Positions 35,429 to 44,002 are shown, numbered from the stretch's first letter. The stretch is DNA of 64,000 bases from Lysinibacillus fusiformis (GCA_030027265.1 JASENG010000005.1:181368-245367), one strand, 5' to 3'. Numbers and translations are program-made. Notes: generated from the letters alone by a model not told the origin.

Positions 35429-35490
35429 AAAAAAGTGAATGAAATATTCTACTCATGTGTTTTATTTTCCCAATAAGTAATGCACACAAC

Positions 35491-35531
35491 AAAAAAGAAC
35501 ACGTTTGATCAAAAATATAATCAAAGTGTTC
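35491..35531 (-). terminator. Terminator of the 68-residue gene
   Basis: AACACTTTGAT and ATCAAACGTGTT pair on the minus strand, with T-rich sequence (CTTTTTT) following. It lies 19 bp past the stop. Confidence 0.7.
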
Positions 35532-35549
35532 ATAAGTACCCTCATCATT

Positions 35550-35756
35550 TTATCCTAATGTTAATTCTTCAACCGACTTCAGAAAATTTCCGCGGCTATA
35601 TTTCCCAAAAGAATTTATATCTCCCTTAAAAAAATGCTTTACCATATACTCTTGTGCTCCAACAAGTGAACAGTCCCTGACAATCATAATGTGCTTTAAA
35701 AACGCACTGAAATATTCACTTGATAAGTTACCTCCATTATTAACCGTCATAGCCAT
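35550..35756 (-). CDS. Small hypothetical downstream of the flavoprotein
   Basis: 68 residues with a strong AAAGGGG site before ATG 35756. The sequence (MAMTVNNGGNLSSEYFSAFLKHI, then GKYSRGNFLKSVEELTLG) is soluble and matches no family that I recognise. It starts 19 bp after the flavoprotein stop, so it is the last gene of the MarR-regulated operon and may share its function. A terminator follows. The functional link is only positional. Confidence 0.6.
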   Translation of the reverse strand: MAMTVNNGGNLSSEYFSAFLKHIMIVRDCSLVGAQEYMVKHFFKGDINSFGKYSRGNFLKSVEELTLG

Positions 35757-35774
35757 TTGCCCCTTTCCCCCAGA

Positions 35775-37139
35775 TCAGCTACAGCAAGATATTGAATTTT
35801 CCGCTCCTAAGTTCAAACTGCAAACCCCAGTTTCCGGCAGTTCAAGCTCTACTATTCTCGATGCCTCAATGTCTCCTGAAAGATAGGCCACAATCGAACG
35901 GATTTGTTCGTAACCCGTTGCCATTAAGAATGTTGGTGCACGACCATAGCTTTTCATGCCAACAATATAAAAGTTTTTCTCTGGCTGTCTTAAAATGGCT
36001 TCTCCATGAGGGCGAACTGTTCCACAGCTGTGGAGATTGGGATCAATCAACGGGGACAGTGCCTCCACGCTTTCGGTTGCTGGATCGACACTTAGCCTAA
36101 TTTCTCTCAAGAATGAAAAGTTAGGACGGCTGCCCGTATTTGCAATAATTTCATCAATCTCCGGAAGTACAAAAGCTTCTCCTTGATAATCGCCTTTAAG
36201 CGCTATTCCGCTATTTTGATTTTCCAACTGGTGAATCTTAAAAGGTGTAAAGACCTTTACTTGACCGCTATCAACTAACTGATGTATACGGCTTCCCAGT
36301 ATCCCCCTTGCTTCCAGAGCGTCTTTTTCTTCTCCACCATATGCATTTTCAACGTTTTGCTTCCGCATTATCCAATATATTTCAACACTGTCACCTAACT
36401 GTGCTAGTTCTAGGATGGAATTAATGGCTGAATGTCCACCTCCAACAACCGCAACCCGTTTATCGTTATATCTTTCACGATCACTTCCCGTAATATCTGG
36501 AATGCCATAGTAGATGTGTTGATTAAGTTCTCTTTCTTCAGCAGTCCAAATATTATCGGCATTGATCGGGTTGGGATTTGCCCACGTTCCTGTTGCATCA
36601 ATTATCGCCTTTGCCTCAATTCTTTCAGTGACACCCTTTTTCTCGACATAAATAATAAAAGAAGTTTTCTCCCTACCCGAATTTTTCATCTTATCTAAAC
36701 CCTTTTTGCTTATGGACACTACTTTAGAGTTACAATACAGCTTATTTTGAATTTCCGGCAGCTTTGATAAAGGCTCTAAATATAATTCAACTAACTCCTT
36801 CCCAGTAGGAATTTCCTCTGCTGAAGGCTCATTCCACCCACTGCTATTCAGTAATTTTCTCGCAACTTTGTCTATGTTATATTGCCAAGGGGAGAAAAGA
36901 CGTACATGGCCCCATTCCAGAATATTGCTCCCAACACTTGAACCTGATTCAAATACTATGAATTGTTCCCCGCAAGCGGCTAAATGTGCAGCGGCTGCTA
37001 ATCCAACCGGTCCCGCACCAATAACAGCAATGGGTAATTGGTTCAACTTACTGCTCTTGTTATTCAATATTTCAACTTCAACTTTACTAGACCCACAACA
37101 ACTACAAGCAATTCCCTTGCTTTCTCCACAATTACTCAT
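35775..37139 (-). CDS. Cys-rich FAD/NAD(P) oxidoreductase (ArsO-like flavoprotein)
   Basis: 454 residues. Two dinucleotide folds are present: IAVIGAGPVGLAAAAHLA from residue 37 (FAD) and VAVVGGGHSAINSILELA near 219 (NAD(P)), in the pattern of flavin monooxygenases and thioredoxin-reductase-like enzymes. The N-terminus carries Cys 12, 14 and 15 (CSCC) and the protein ends SCCS, so both termini can bind a thiophilic ion. ArsO-type flavoproteins lie in arsenic operons. The adjacent MarR-type gene and the shared operator put this enzyme in a regulon with a Pat/ArsN-like acetyltransferase. Activity is inferred only. Confidence 0.7.
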   Translation of the reverse strand: MSNCGESKGIACSCCGSSKVEVEILNNKSSKLNQLPIAVIGAGPVGLAAAAHLAACGEQFIVFESGSSVGSNILEWGHVRLFSPWQYNIDKVARKLLNSSGWNEPSAEEIPTGKELVELYLEPLSKLPEIQNKLYCNSKVVSISKKGLDKMKNSGREKTSFIIYVEKKGVTERIEAKAIIDATGTWANPNPINADNIWTAEERELNQHIYYGIPDITGSDRERYNDKRVAVVGGGHSAINSILELAQLGDSVEIYWIMRKQNVENAYGGEEKDALEARGILGSRIHQLVDSGQVKVFTPFKIHQLENQNSGIALKGDYQGEAFVLPEIDEIIANTGSRPNFSFLREIRLSVDPATESVEALSPLIDPNLHSCGTVRPHGEAILRQPEKNFYIVGMKSYGRAPTFLMATGYEQIRSIVAYLSGDIEASRIVELELPETGVCSLNLGAENSISCCS

Positions 37140-37162
37140 ACTAAAACCTCCACATTCAATTT

Positions 37163-37180
37163 ATTTGCAAAATGCAAGTA
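37163..37180. promoter_or_regulatory. MarR operator at the flavoprotein promoter
   Basis: ATTTGCAAAATGCAAGTA, containing the dyad TTGCA-N-TGCAA, lies 24 bp upstream of the flavoprotein ATG. It differs by one base from the site at 37694. Palindromic TTGC/GCAA sites are usual for MarR dimers. Confidence 0.75.
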
Positions 37181-37213
37181 TTATTTCAAAAACAAAAGCA
37201 AGATTTCTCTTGC

Positions 37214-37660
37214 TTAATATAAAGGTTTGCAACAAACAGAGGATTTTGACATTGCTTCGTTTAATAATGTAAGTGAACGAATAACTGTTTCTCTTTCAAA
37301 TTCGTTCATATGAGAAAATACCTCATCAAGATAGGCATTCATAGAATGATCAATATTGGTTGCCACGAATTTCCCTTGCACGGTTAAACTTAAAATGGAT
37401 ACTCGTTTATCTTGGTTTGAAGGTGTTTTCTTTACTAATTCCATATTGACCAATGTTTGTATTTGTCTGCTAAATGTAGTAATATCCATCGCTAAGGATT
37501 CAGCTATTTGCTGCATGGAAGGTTCAGAGCGTTTATCAATTTCATAAATGATATGACTTTGCACCTGTGAGATATCAAAGTTGCCAACCGAACAGCAATT
37601 CTTATCTAATAAACCGAATCTTCTCGTTAGTACATGGAAAATTTCTCTTTTGTTTTCCAT
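37214..37660 (-). CDS. MarR-family regulator with two vicinal Cys pairs
   Basis: 148 residues with a winged helix. The recognition region SMQQIAESLAMDITTFSRQIQTL leads to the wing with SNQDKRVSILSLT (the conserved DxRxxxxxLT). Cys22-Cys23 near the N-terminus (DKNCCSVG) and Cys143-Cys144 at the C-terminus (SVCCKPLY) form two pairs well placed for binding a thiophilic ligand such as As(III) or for oxidation sensing. AAGAGGTG precedes ATG 37660. Operators lie on both sides of the gene, so it should repress itself, the flavoprotein and the acetyltransferase. Confidence 0.85.
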   Translation of the reverse strand: MENKREIFHVLTRRFGLLDKNCCSVGNFDISQVQSHIIYEIDKRSEPSMQQIAESLAMDITTFSRQIQTLVNMELVKKTPSNQDKRVSILSLTVQGKFVATNIDHSMNAYLDEVFSHMNEFERETVIRSLTLLNEAMSKSSVCCKPLY

Positions 37661-37693
37661 ATTTTCACCTCTTGACATATTTATACTTTATTT

Positions 37694-37712
37694 ATTTGCA
37701 AATTGCAAGTAA
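37694..37712. promoter_or_regulatory. MarR operator between marR and the acetyltransferase
   Basis: ATTTGCAAATTGCAAGTAA lies between the divergent MarR gene and the acetyltransferase. Seventeen of the first 18 bases match the site at 37163. TTTGCAAATTGCAA is nearly perfectly dyadic. Confidence 0.8.
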
Positions 37713-37754
37713 TTTATTTAGAATTAACTTATTCTTTTATAGGAGGGATTTATC

Positions 37755-38255
37755 GTGTCAATTTTAATCCGAGAAGTTAAGGAAGATGACTGGGATCAAG
37801 TGAATTTTATTTATGCAGCAGGGATTGCTACAAAAAATGCAACATTTGAAACAAAAGCCCCCTCTTCATTTGAAGAATGGTACGGGAATGCATATCCTTC
37901 TTGCTCACTAGTTGCCGTAGAAGGGACAACAATTTTGGGCTGGTGTAAACTAACCCCTGTTTCTTATAGAAATGTGTATTCAGGGGTTGGAGAAGACAGC
38001 ATCTATATTCATCCAGAAGCAAAGGGCAAAGGTATTGGCAATCTGCTCCTGAAAAAGCTGATAATCAACTCGGAAGCACAAGGTTTTTGGACGTTAGAAG
38101 CCAAAATCTTTGTTGAAAATGAGGCGAGTATTCAATTACATAAGAAAAACGGCTTTAAAGTGGTTGGTATTCGTGAAAAAATTGCAAAAAGAGATGGTGT
38201 TTGGCGGGATAGTTTACTTCTAGAAAGAAGAAGCTCTGTCATTGGTTTGGATTAA
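37755..38255 (+). CDS. Pat/ArsN-type GNAT N-acetyltransferase
   Basis: 166 residues, GTG start after TAGGAGG. The family signatures are KNATFETKAPSSFEEW near residues 24-39 and the acetyl-CoA loop VGEDSIYIHPEAKGKGIGN near 81-99. A C-terminal GVWRDSLLLERRS ends the fold. Such enzymes acetylate the amino group of phosphinothricin, methionine sulfoximine or arsinothricin. The adjoining Cys-pair MarR regulator and shared operator favour a thiol-reactive or metalloid-linked inducer, so ArsN1-like detoxification is a fair hypothesis. Methionine sulfoximine is the main alternative. Confidence 0.85.
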   Translation: MSILIREVKEDDWDQVNFIYAAGIATKNATFETKAPSSFEEWYGNAYPSCSLVAVEGTTILGWCKLTPVSYRNVYSGVGEDSIYIHPEAKGKGIGNLLLKKLIINSEAQGFWTLEAKIFVENEASIQLHKKNGFKVVGIREKIAKRDGVWRDSLLLERRSSVIGLD

Positions 38256-38354
38256 ATCGAATTCAATTATTAATTGTATAAATATAGGAGTAAGGAGTGA
38301 TCACATGTTTAAATGTCTTTGAATTATTAGAATTCATTAATAAAGGAGCCAATT

Positions 38355-38447
38355 ATGCCTATAATTTTCAATGATTTTTTCAGAGATGAATTAAAAATTT
38401 CAGTAAAATTCGAAAGCGGAGATTTTCCTGTTATTTGTGGAATGTAG
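38355..38447 (+). other. Possible 30-codon ORF running into repeat copy B
   Basis: AAAGGAG precedes ATG 38355 by 5-6 nt and the frame of 30 codons ends in a TAG within the repeat. The peptide begins MPIIFNDFFRDELKISVKFE and the rest is repeat-encoded. It looks like a short gene or a gene start cut by the repeat. The rest of 38256-38814 holds the repeat and nothing else recognisable. Confidence 0.25.
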
Positions 38448-38604
38448 CTCGTTTCGGGGCAAATAAGGGGAGATTTTCCGACTATTCTATGAAACTCCAT
38501 CTATTTCCACGTATTTCAAGTCGATAGGCGGAATTTCTCCTTCTATTTAAGCCTTTTGTTAGTTTCATTTTCTAATTAGGCGGAATTTGTCCCGTTATTT
38601 ATAG
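38412..38604. repeat. Four-hairpin dispersed repeat, copy B
   Basis: Same order of four palindromic units as copy A: AAGCGGAGATTTTCCTGTTATT, AAGGGGAGATTTTCCGACTATT, ATAGGCGGAATTTCTCC and TTAGGCGGAATTTGTCC. Arms are decayed relative to copy A. The spacing and internal non-palindromic sequence (TTATTTGTGGAATG, GTTTCGGG) are also shared. Confidence 0.82.
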
Positions 38605-38770
38605 ATGAGACTTCCATATTTTGCACGACATTCCACTTTATTTTGGGATTTCTTGATACCAAAAAATCTTCTATTCAACTGCTGTTTCACTCCCCCAATT
38701 TTGTTAATGAGGGTTCTATACAAGGTTTTCGATTCAACCCCAATCATATTAAGAACTACTTAGGTAAAAT

Positions 38771-38801
38771 AAGCAGCAATTTTTTCTTTCAATTGCTGCT
38801 T
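38771..38801 (-). terminator. Hairpin after the transglutaminase-like gene
   Basis: AAGCAGCAATT and AATTGCTGCTT form an 11-bp perfect stem, with TTATTTTA on the minus-strand side. It lies about 14 bp past the stop at 38815. Confidence 0.65.
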
Positions 38802-38814
38802 ACGATAAAATACG

Positions 38815-39423
38815 CTAGATACTTTCAGGCAAATGATGCTTATACATTTCTAACGCATCCGTGTTCTTTTGAAGAACTTCCATCGTTTTAAAGTTAGGCT
38901 TACTATAAATTCCAGTATAATCCTTTTCACCTAATTTTTTATTTACTGAAAAAGCTAATTTTTCTTCATCCAATGAAAATTGTGCATCAATGCCTGGCTT
39001 GTTTCCGCGCGCGTCTATACGGACCCATTTGTTTAGAGAAGTTAAATATACGGCATTCATGGCATGTAGGCAAAATCCTTTTTCTGGTGAATCAAACAAC
39101 ATTAAACGCTGATAACAAAAACCAGTTGGAATACCTTGTGAACGCAGTAGCGCTGCTAAAAGGTTGGATTTCGCATAGCATATCCCCTCTTTGTGATATA
39201 GTACCTCTGAAGCCGCTCGTGTTACTCGTCTTCCTTGGATATCCCATGAATGGGAAATTTCATCACGAACAAATTCAAATGCACTTCTTACTTTTTCTTC
39301 GTCAGTTTGATTACTATTAAATAGTTCTCTAATTTTGTCTTGAATTATAGAATTTGAATAATTCACTTCATCCAATTCAAATAAATAATCATCTAAATTA
39401 GCAGACTCGCAGATTAAATTCAT
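38815..39423 (-). CDS. Transglutaminase-like (papain-fold) protein
   Basis: 202 residues. The Cys-His-Asp triad is placed as HKEGICYAKSNLLAALLRSQG near residues 78-98, FCLHAMNAVYLTSLNKWVRIDARGN near 117-141. DEEKVRSAFEFVRDEISHSWD precedes as in bacterial transglutaminase-like proteases/isopeptidases. There is no signal peptide, so the enzyme acts in the cytoplasm. GTGAGGGT precedes the ATG. The substrate is unknown; many such proteins are amidases or act on protein tags. Confidence 0.78.
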   Translation of the reverse strand: MNLICESANLDDYLFELDEVNYSNSIIQDKIRELFNSNQTDEEKVRSAFEFVRDEISHSWDIQGRRVTRAASEVLYHKEGICYAKSNLLAALLRSQGIPTGFCYQRLMLFDSPEKGFCLHAMNAVYLTSLNKWVRIDARGNKPGIDAQFSLDEEKLAFSVNKKLGEKDYTGIYSKPNFKTMEVLQKNTDALEMYKHHLPESI

Positions 39424-39492
39424 TTACCCTCACCCACCATTTATTTTCATGCATTTATATGTATTATAATACATTGATTGAAAGCTTAATAG

Positions 39493-39522
39493 AAAAAACG
39501 CTAAACCAATACGGTTCAACGT
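39493..39522 (-). terminator. Terminator of the RimJ/L-like acetyltransferase
   Basis: ACGTTGAACC and GGTTTAGCGT pair on the minus strand, followed by six T. It lies 10 bp past the stop. Confidence 0.8.
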
Positions 39523-39531
39523 CATTCATTG

Positions 39532-40119
39532 CTATGGTTTAATTTGCAATTCTTTTATAAATCGCGCTTTTATTTCAAGCCAGTCTTCCTTGATGATGCT
39601 GTACATCACCGTATGACGGATTTTGCCTTCCTTTCGAATCATGTGATTTCGCAGAACGCCTTCTTTTGTTGCTCCTAGTCTCTCGATTGCTTTTTGTGAA
39701 CGCAGATTTTCATGCCCTGTTTTAATTTGTACGCGGTTCAGCTTCATTTGTTCAAAACAGTATTCAAATAATAAATATTTACAATTTGTGTTCACATCAG
39801 TTTGCCAATATTCAGGAGTAATCCATGTTGAACCAATTTCAATCCGTTTATGTTTTTCGGCAATATCCAGAAAGGATGTACTTCCGATTATTTGATTGGT
39901 TGCTTTATGAATAATCATGAACATGTAGGATTGACTCTCTCCACGTTCTTTGATGGCATTTTCGACATACTGCAAAACCGCCCCCTTAGTTAATAAAGAA
40001 ACCGACATATGCTCCCAAATTTCCGGATAATTTGCCGCATTCAAGATACCCTCGATATCTTCTGCTTGAACCGGTCTTAATAGTACAACTTCATTTTCAA
40101 GATAAATTAATTTTTCCAA
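39532..40119 (-). CDS. RimJ/RimL-type GNAT acetyltransferase
   Basis: 195 residues with a TTG start after GAGGGAGGG. NEVVLLRPVQAEDIEGI begins the fold, IGSTWITPEYWQTDVNTNCKYLLFEYCFEQ is the characteristic RimJ/L core, and QIKTGHENLRSQKAIERLGATKEGVLRNHM is the conserved end. Enzymes of this class acetylate ribosomal protein N-termini or small amines. The substrate is unknown. It is divergent from the MocR regulator 97 bp away. Confidence 0.82.
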   Translation of the reverse strand: MEKLIYLENEVVLLRPVQAEDIEGILNAANYPEIWEHMSVSLLTKGAVLQYVENAIKERGESQSYMFMIIHKATNQIIGSTSFLDIAEKHKRIEIGSTWITPEYWQTDVNTNCKYLLFEYCFEQMKLNRVQIKTGHENLRSQKAIERLGATKEGVLRNHMIRKEGKIRHTVMYSIIKEDWLEIKARFIKELQIKP

Positions 40120-40215
40120 TTTTATTCCCTCCCTCTATTTCTAGTTAAAAGGAAATTTGATATGATAAACAGTATCAAAAACGAAATATTTAACCATATC
40201 AGGAGGCTTGGATTC

Positions 40216-41583
40216 TTGGAAATCTCAATTATATTTTCACAGAAACAACCAAAGTATCTGGATATATATGAACAGCTAAAAACTATGATTGTAAATCAAA
40301 CTTTGACTGCAAATGAAAAGCTCCCCTCCAAAAGAAATCTCGCTGCTCATCTAAATGTTAGTATCCATACGATCAAAGAAGCTTACGAGCAATTAGCAAG
40401 CGAGGGGTATATTTATAGTGTCGAGCGTTCTGGGTACTTTATTTCAGATTATGATATGGAATGGGATCAACCAAGTCAATACGAGGAGAACGAGATTCCT
40501 AACCCCATTCCTGAAATTCGTTACAATTTCAAAAATGGACAGGTTGATGAACAAGCATTCCCATTAAGATCCTGGTTAAAGATCTATAAAAGTATGTTCA
40601 GTTCAAGTATTGTTCCGAATGGGGATTGGCAAGGCGACTTGGCATTAAGAGAACAAATCGCTCTCTATCTAAAAAAATCAAAAGGTTTCACTTGCGGCTT
40701 GGATCAAATTTATATCTATAGCGGTACACAGCAACAGCTGAATGAATTGTGCCGTTTTTTCGGAAATGTACAGGTTGCCATGGAGGAGCCTGGTTTCAGA
40801 AGAGCAACTGCCATTTTCCAACAAAATCGATTAAATATTCAATATGTTCCAATTGACGACAAAGGCGCTTCAATTCCTGCGCATCCATGTCAGTATTATT
40901 ACATAACACCTGCACATCAATTTCCTTTTGGAGGGGTAATGCCTATCGAAAGAAGGATTGATTTATTGAAATGGGCGAAGGGAAATGGGGCCTTTCTAAT
41001 TGAAGATGACTACGATTCCGAATTTCGCTATAAAGGAAACCCGATTCCTCCATTAGCACAAATCGATCAACTCCAGCGTGTCATCTATTTTGGTACATTT
41101 TCGAAAACCTTAATGCCTTCTATTCGTATCAGTTATATGGTGCTGCCTAAAGTTCTTGTAGAAAAGTACAATATGTTTTACCGTGACCAAAAATCAACCG
41201 TCTCTAAAATAGACCAACGTGTAATTGCAGATTTTATGGAAAGCGGCTTCTACACAAGGCATATTGCTAAAATGAGGACATTGTATCGAAGAAAGCGCGA
41301 GAAACTAATCGCGTGTTTACAGGCTAATTTAGGCTCAGATTATGAAATCATTGGAGATGCAGCAGGGTTGCATATCGTTTTGAAGCTGCCAAAACGGATA
41401 AACGAAACGAACGCCATAAAGCTCGCAGAAAAGGTTGGAATCGCTATCGATCCGATTTCGACTTCCTATCAACAGAAAAAGATCGAGAATTTCGTCATGA
41501 TCGGTTATGGGGGCATACCCTATAATTCAATTGAAGAAGCTGTACTCCTCCTTGCATCTCAATGGAAAAATCACCATCAGTAA
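40216..41583 (+). CDS. MocR-family regulator (GntR HTH plus aminotransferase fold)
   Basis: About 455 residues. The N-terminal GntR helix (PSKRNLAAHLNVSIHTIKEAYEQLASEGY near residues 34-62) is followed by a class I aminotransferase domain with the PLP Lys in FGTFSKTLMPSIRIS near 294-308 and DDYDSEFRY near 270-278. MocR members such as GabR and PdxR use PLP to sense amino compounds. TTG 40216 follows AGGAGG; the longer frame at 40162 has no site. The adjacent divergent GNAT gene is the likely target. Confidence 0.87.
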   Translation: MEISIIFSQKQPKYLDIYEQLKTMIVNQTLTANEKLPSKRNLAAHLNVSIHTIKEAYEQLASEGYIYSVERSGYFISDYDMEWDQPSQYEENEIPNPIPEIRYNFKNGQVDEQAFPLRSWLKIYKSMFSSSIVPNGDWQGDLALREQIALYLKKSKGFTCGLDQIYIYSGTQQQLNELCRFFGNVQVAMEEPGFRRATAIFQQNRLNIQYVPIDDKGASIPAHPCQYYYITPAHQFPFGGVMPIERRIDLLKWAKGNGAFLIEDDYDSEFRYKGNPIPPLAQIDQLQRVIYFGTFSKTLMPSIRISYMVLPKVLVEKYNMFYRDQKSTVSKIDQRVIADFMESGFYTRHIAKMRTLYRRKREKLIACLQANLGSDYEIIGDAAGLHIVLKLPKRINETNAIKLAEKVGIAIDPISTSYQQKKIENFVMIGYGGIPYNSIEEAVLLLASQWKNHHQ

Positions 41584-41606
41584 TAAATTTGATGGTGATT
41601 TTATTT
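41567..41606 (+). terminator. Terminator overlapping the mocR stop
   Basis: AAAATCACCATC pairs with GATGGTGATTTT around the stop codon and AAATTT, followed by ATTTGG. The coding end forms one arm. Confidence 0.7.
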
Positions 41607-41777
41607 GGATTGGGCTTGATTTTATATGGTGTTTGCGGACCGCTTCAAGTGCTGATAAAGGATTTGGCAACTGACTTTCTTTTTTTAGCTATTTCTTACA
41701 TTATGTTGTAAGTGTAATGACGATAGTTTGTCTTAACTGTAATTAGATATAAGCCAACTTTAATAGGGTTTATCTTC

Positions 41778-42125
41778 TTATAAATGGATGTTAAACTGTG
41801 CGAAAATAATTTTTTGGATCCCTAAAATGACTCCCCAAACGATGATTCCTGCAAAAAGTGACAAAATAAAGGAGAATGAGTGTTTTAGCATCATATAAAC
41901 TACTAGCAATAAAACAATCGTTGCTGGCAACCCGAGAATAACTCCCATGGTAAATGTTTGGATTTGCTTAACAGTTTCACCTTGTACCGTTAACCAAAAA
42001 ATACTTAACAGACTGATTAACGGCAATGCTGCAATAATTCCTCCATATAGAGGGAATTTTTTTGCTAATTCCGTCACACAAGCAATTATTAAAGCTGAAG
42101 AAAAAAGTTTTACCCATAACATCAT
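41778..42125 (-). CDS. DUF3147 membrane protein
   Basis: 115 residues with four hydrophobic helices. ALIIACVTELAKKFPLYGGIIAALPLISLLSIFWL is the recognisable DUF3147 opening. The ATG overlaps the MarR stop by 4 bp (ATGA), so the two are translated together. It is a small membrane protein of unknown function, probably the MarR target. No transport motif is visible. Confidence 0.78.
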   Translation of the reverse strand: MMLWVKLFSSALIIACVTELAKKFPLYGGIIAALPLISLLSIFWLTVQGETVKQIQTFTMGVILGLPATIVLLLVVYMMLKHSFSFILSLFAGIIVWGVILGIQKIIFAQFNIHL

Positions 42126-42514
42126 TTTGCAGCCTCACTCAATAAACGAAAAGCTTGTAAGACTTGATTTTTTTCTTCTTCAGTTAGCTTATTCAGTGCT
42201 GATTGCAGCTTTAATTCGTCTAATTCTGTGTTTTGTTTCACAACTTGTAAGCCTTCATATGTTAAATTCAAAAATACTTTTCTTTGGTCCTTATCACTGC
42301 GATGCTTTTGAATCCAGCCGTTTTTATCAAGTTTTTTCACATGCTCCGAAGCAGTATTTTGTGAAATGCTTAAAGCTTCAGCTAAAAACCTTACTGTAAC
42401 CGCTTCTTCTTTCTGTATGATTTGTAAAATTCGAACACTCTGATGTGAAATTGTCTGTTCATGAATTGGATGTAGATAATAATAAATGTCCGTAAAGTAT
42501 GTATTAAGTTCCAT
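42122..42514 (-). CDS. MarR-family regulator
   Basis: 130 residues, GAGGTGCAAT before ATG 42514. The DNA-reading helix is TVRFLAEALSISQNTASEHVKKLDKNGW and the wing contains SDKDQRKVFLNLT. There are no cysteines, unlike the other MarR in the window. The upstream region holds TTTATATC at 42528 and GATATAAA at 42563, inverted across 27 bp, plus ATATCGT twice (42530, 42549), possible operator half-sites. It is coupled to DUF3147. Confidence 0.82.
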   Translation of the reverse strand: MELNTYFTDIYYYLHPIHEQTISHQSVRILQIIQKEEAVTVRFLAEALSISQNTASEHVKKLDKNGWIQKHRSDKDQRKVFLNLTYEGLQVVKQNTELDELKLQSALNKLTEEEKNQVLQAFRLLSEAAK

Positions 42515-42662
42515 ATTGCACCTCGAATTTATATCGTTGATACAGATTATATCGTAAATGCAGATATAAATAAAGCTATAAATAGTTGTTTTAGAAAAAC
42601 TAAAGCTTCATTACATAAACCAATTTGAAAATACTCATATTAGTTTTGAAGGAGCTGAAAAT

Positions 42663-42851
42663 ATGACAAACAACAATGAGTACGAGAAAAATAAAAACCC
42701 ATTAGACGTTTCACAAGAACAGGTCCGTTTTAGTAAAGATGAGGAATACGGACTAATCACGGTTGATCATCCAGAAAGACAGAATTCTGAAAAGCTATCG
42801 ATGAAGGAAGTTCTTAAGAAAATGGATAATAATCAAGGTGGCATGGCATAA
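42663..42851 (+). CDS. Small acidic/basic hypothetical protein
   Basis: 62 residues with GAAGGAG before ATG 42663 and a terminator 20 bp after the stop. The charged, Asn-rich protein (MTNNNEYEKNKNPLDVSQEQ, KLSMKEVLKKMDNNQGGMA) has no hydrophobic core, so it is probably disordered. No family is recognised. The clean signals support a real gene. Confidence 0.65.
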   Translation: MTNNNEYEKNKNPLDVSQEQVRFSKDEEYGLITVDHPERQNSEKLSMKEVLKKMDNNQGGMA

Positions 42852-42868
42852 AGAATTCAGATTAAATA

Positions 42869-42910
42869 AAAATAGCCTGTCAGGATTTTATAGATCCCAA
42901 CAGGCTTTTT
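42869..42910 (+). terminator. Terminator after the 62-residue gene
   Basis: AAAATAGCCTGT and ACAGGCTTTTT pair around a loop of about 20 nt, followed by T5. It could also serve the convergent acetyltransferase gene. Confidence 0.8.
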
Positions 42911-42952
42911 AGTATAGAGATAATCCAGAAAAGTTACCCCAAATAAATTTTA

Positions 42953-43852
42953 TTAATCATTTTTAATTTTCGGCATTGGCTGTGTTTGATATACTCGTGA
43001 GTTTTCAGGTACGGATTGTGTTAACCAAATATTCCCGCCAATTACTGAATTGCGTCCGATTGTTGTGTCTCCGCCAAGTATAGTTGCCCCTGCATAGATG
43101 ACAACATTGTCCTCAATATTTGGATGGCGCTTAATTCCTTTAATTGGATTTCCGTGTTCATCCAATGGGAAGCTTTTTGCGCCTAATGTTACCCCTTGAT
43201 AAATCTTTACATTTTTGCCAATCGTACAAGTTTCCCCAATTACGACCCCAGTACCGTGGTCAATAAAGAAATACTCGCCTATGGATGCACCAGGATGAAT
43301 ATCAATACCTGTTAACTGGTGCGCATATTCAGACATAATTCTAGGAATAATCGGCACGCCCTCTTTGTATAGTTCATGTGCAATTCGGTGTATGCTGATT
43401 GTTTGGATGGATGGATAACTCAGTAAAATTTCTTCCGTTGAAGTCGTTGCCGGATCCCCGTTATAAGCAGCTTGAATATCTGTTTGCAGCATTCTGCGAA
43501 GTTCCGGAAACTTATTGATTAAGTTCATCACAATTTCTTCTGCCCGTGAAGCAATCTCATTCGCAGGTAAATTGTTATCATTCGTAAGTACTTTTTCAAT
43601 TAAGTCTTTCAGATTTAAAGCTGAGATTCTTAAATTATTCCCAATTGTGATATTCAATCTAGTATCGTCTTTTGTGACTTTATCACATAAGCATGGGAAA
43701 AGCGCCGAACGGAAATTGCGCAAGATTTTATAAATTGTTTCTTGCCCCTCAAATCCGATTGTTTTATCTATCGCAAAATAGTCTTTATGTATATCTTCCA
43801 ATGACTTTGAAATATTTGGTATTTCATTATTTAACCATTCATTTAATTTCAT
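42953..43852 (-). CDS. Serine O-acetyltransferase (EpsC-type)
   Basis: 299 residues. The C-terminal half is a left-handed beta-helix with hexapeptide repeats: DIHPGASIGEYFFIDHGTGVVIGET, then QGVTLGAKSFPL, and GATILGGDTTIGRNSVIGGN. The His of DHGTG and the first Asp are catalytic in the CysE family. The N-terminal domain (residues 1-150) is helical and longer than in CysE, as in EpsC/SatA-type proteins. It makes O-acetylserine for cysteine synthesis. AAGGGGG precedes ATG 43852. No cysteine-linked genes lie nearby. Confidence 0.85.
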   Translation of the reverse strand: MKLNEWLNNEIPNISKSLEDIHKDYFAIDKTIGFEGQETIYKILRNFRSALFPCLCDKVTKDDTRLNITIGNNLRISALNLKDLIEKVLTNDNNLPANEIASRAEEIVMNLINKFPELRRMLQTDIQAAYNGDPATTSTEEILLSYPSIQTISIHRIAHELYKEGVPIIPRIMSEYAHQLTGIDIHPGASIGEYFFIDHGTGVVIGETCTIGKNVKIYQGVTLGAKSFPLDEHGNPIKGIKRHPNIEDNVVIYAGATILGGDTTIGRNSVIGGNIWLTQSVPENSRVYQTQPMPKIKND

Positions 43853-44002
43853 TGCACATTTAGCCCCCTTAGTTAATAATATAAATCTAATTTTTCTCGT
43901 CTGTCTATTATTCTAAGATACTCTTAGTATTAAGTAAATAACTTCGAGTTGAAGTATTAGATTATTATAATCAGAATCTTCTATTTTGTGAAAAAATAAG
44001 GC

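Noticed and set aside
38595..38747. A 50-codon minus-strand frame ending in repeat copy B
   Set aside because: No ribosome site and a Lys/Arg-rich sequence without recognised domain; it may be a decayed fragment only.
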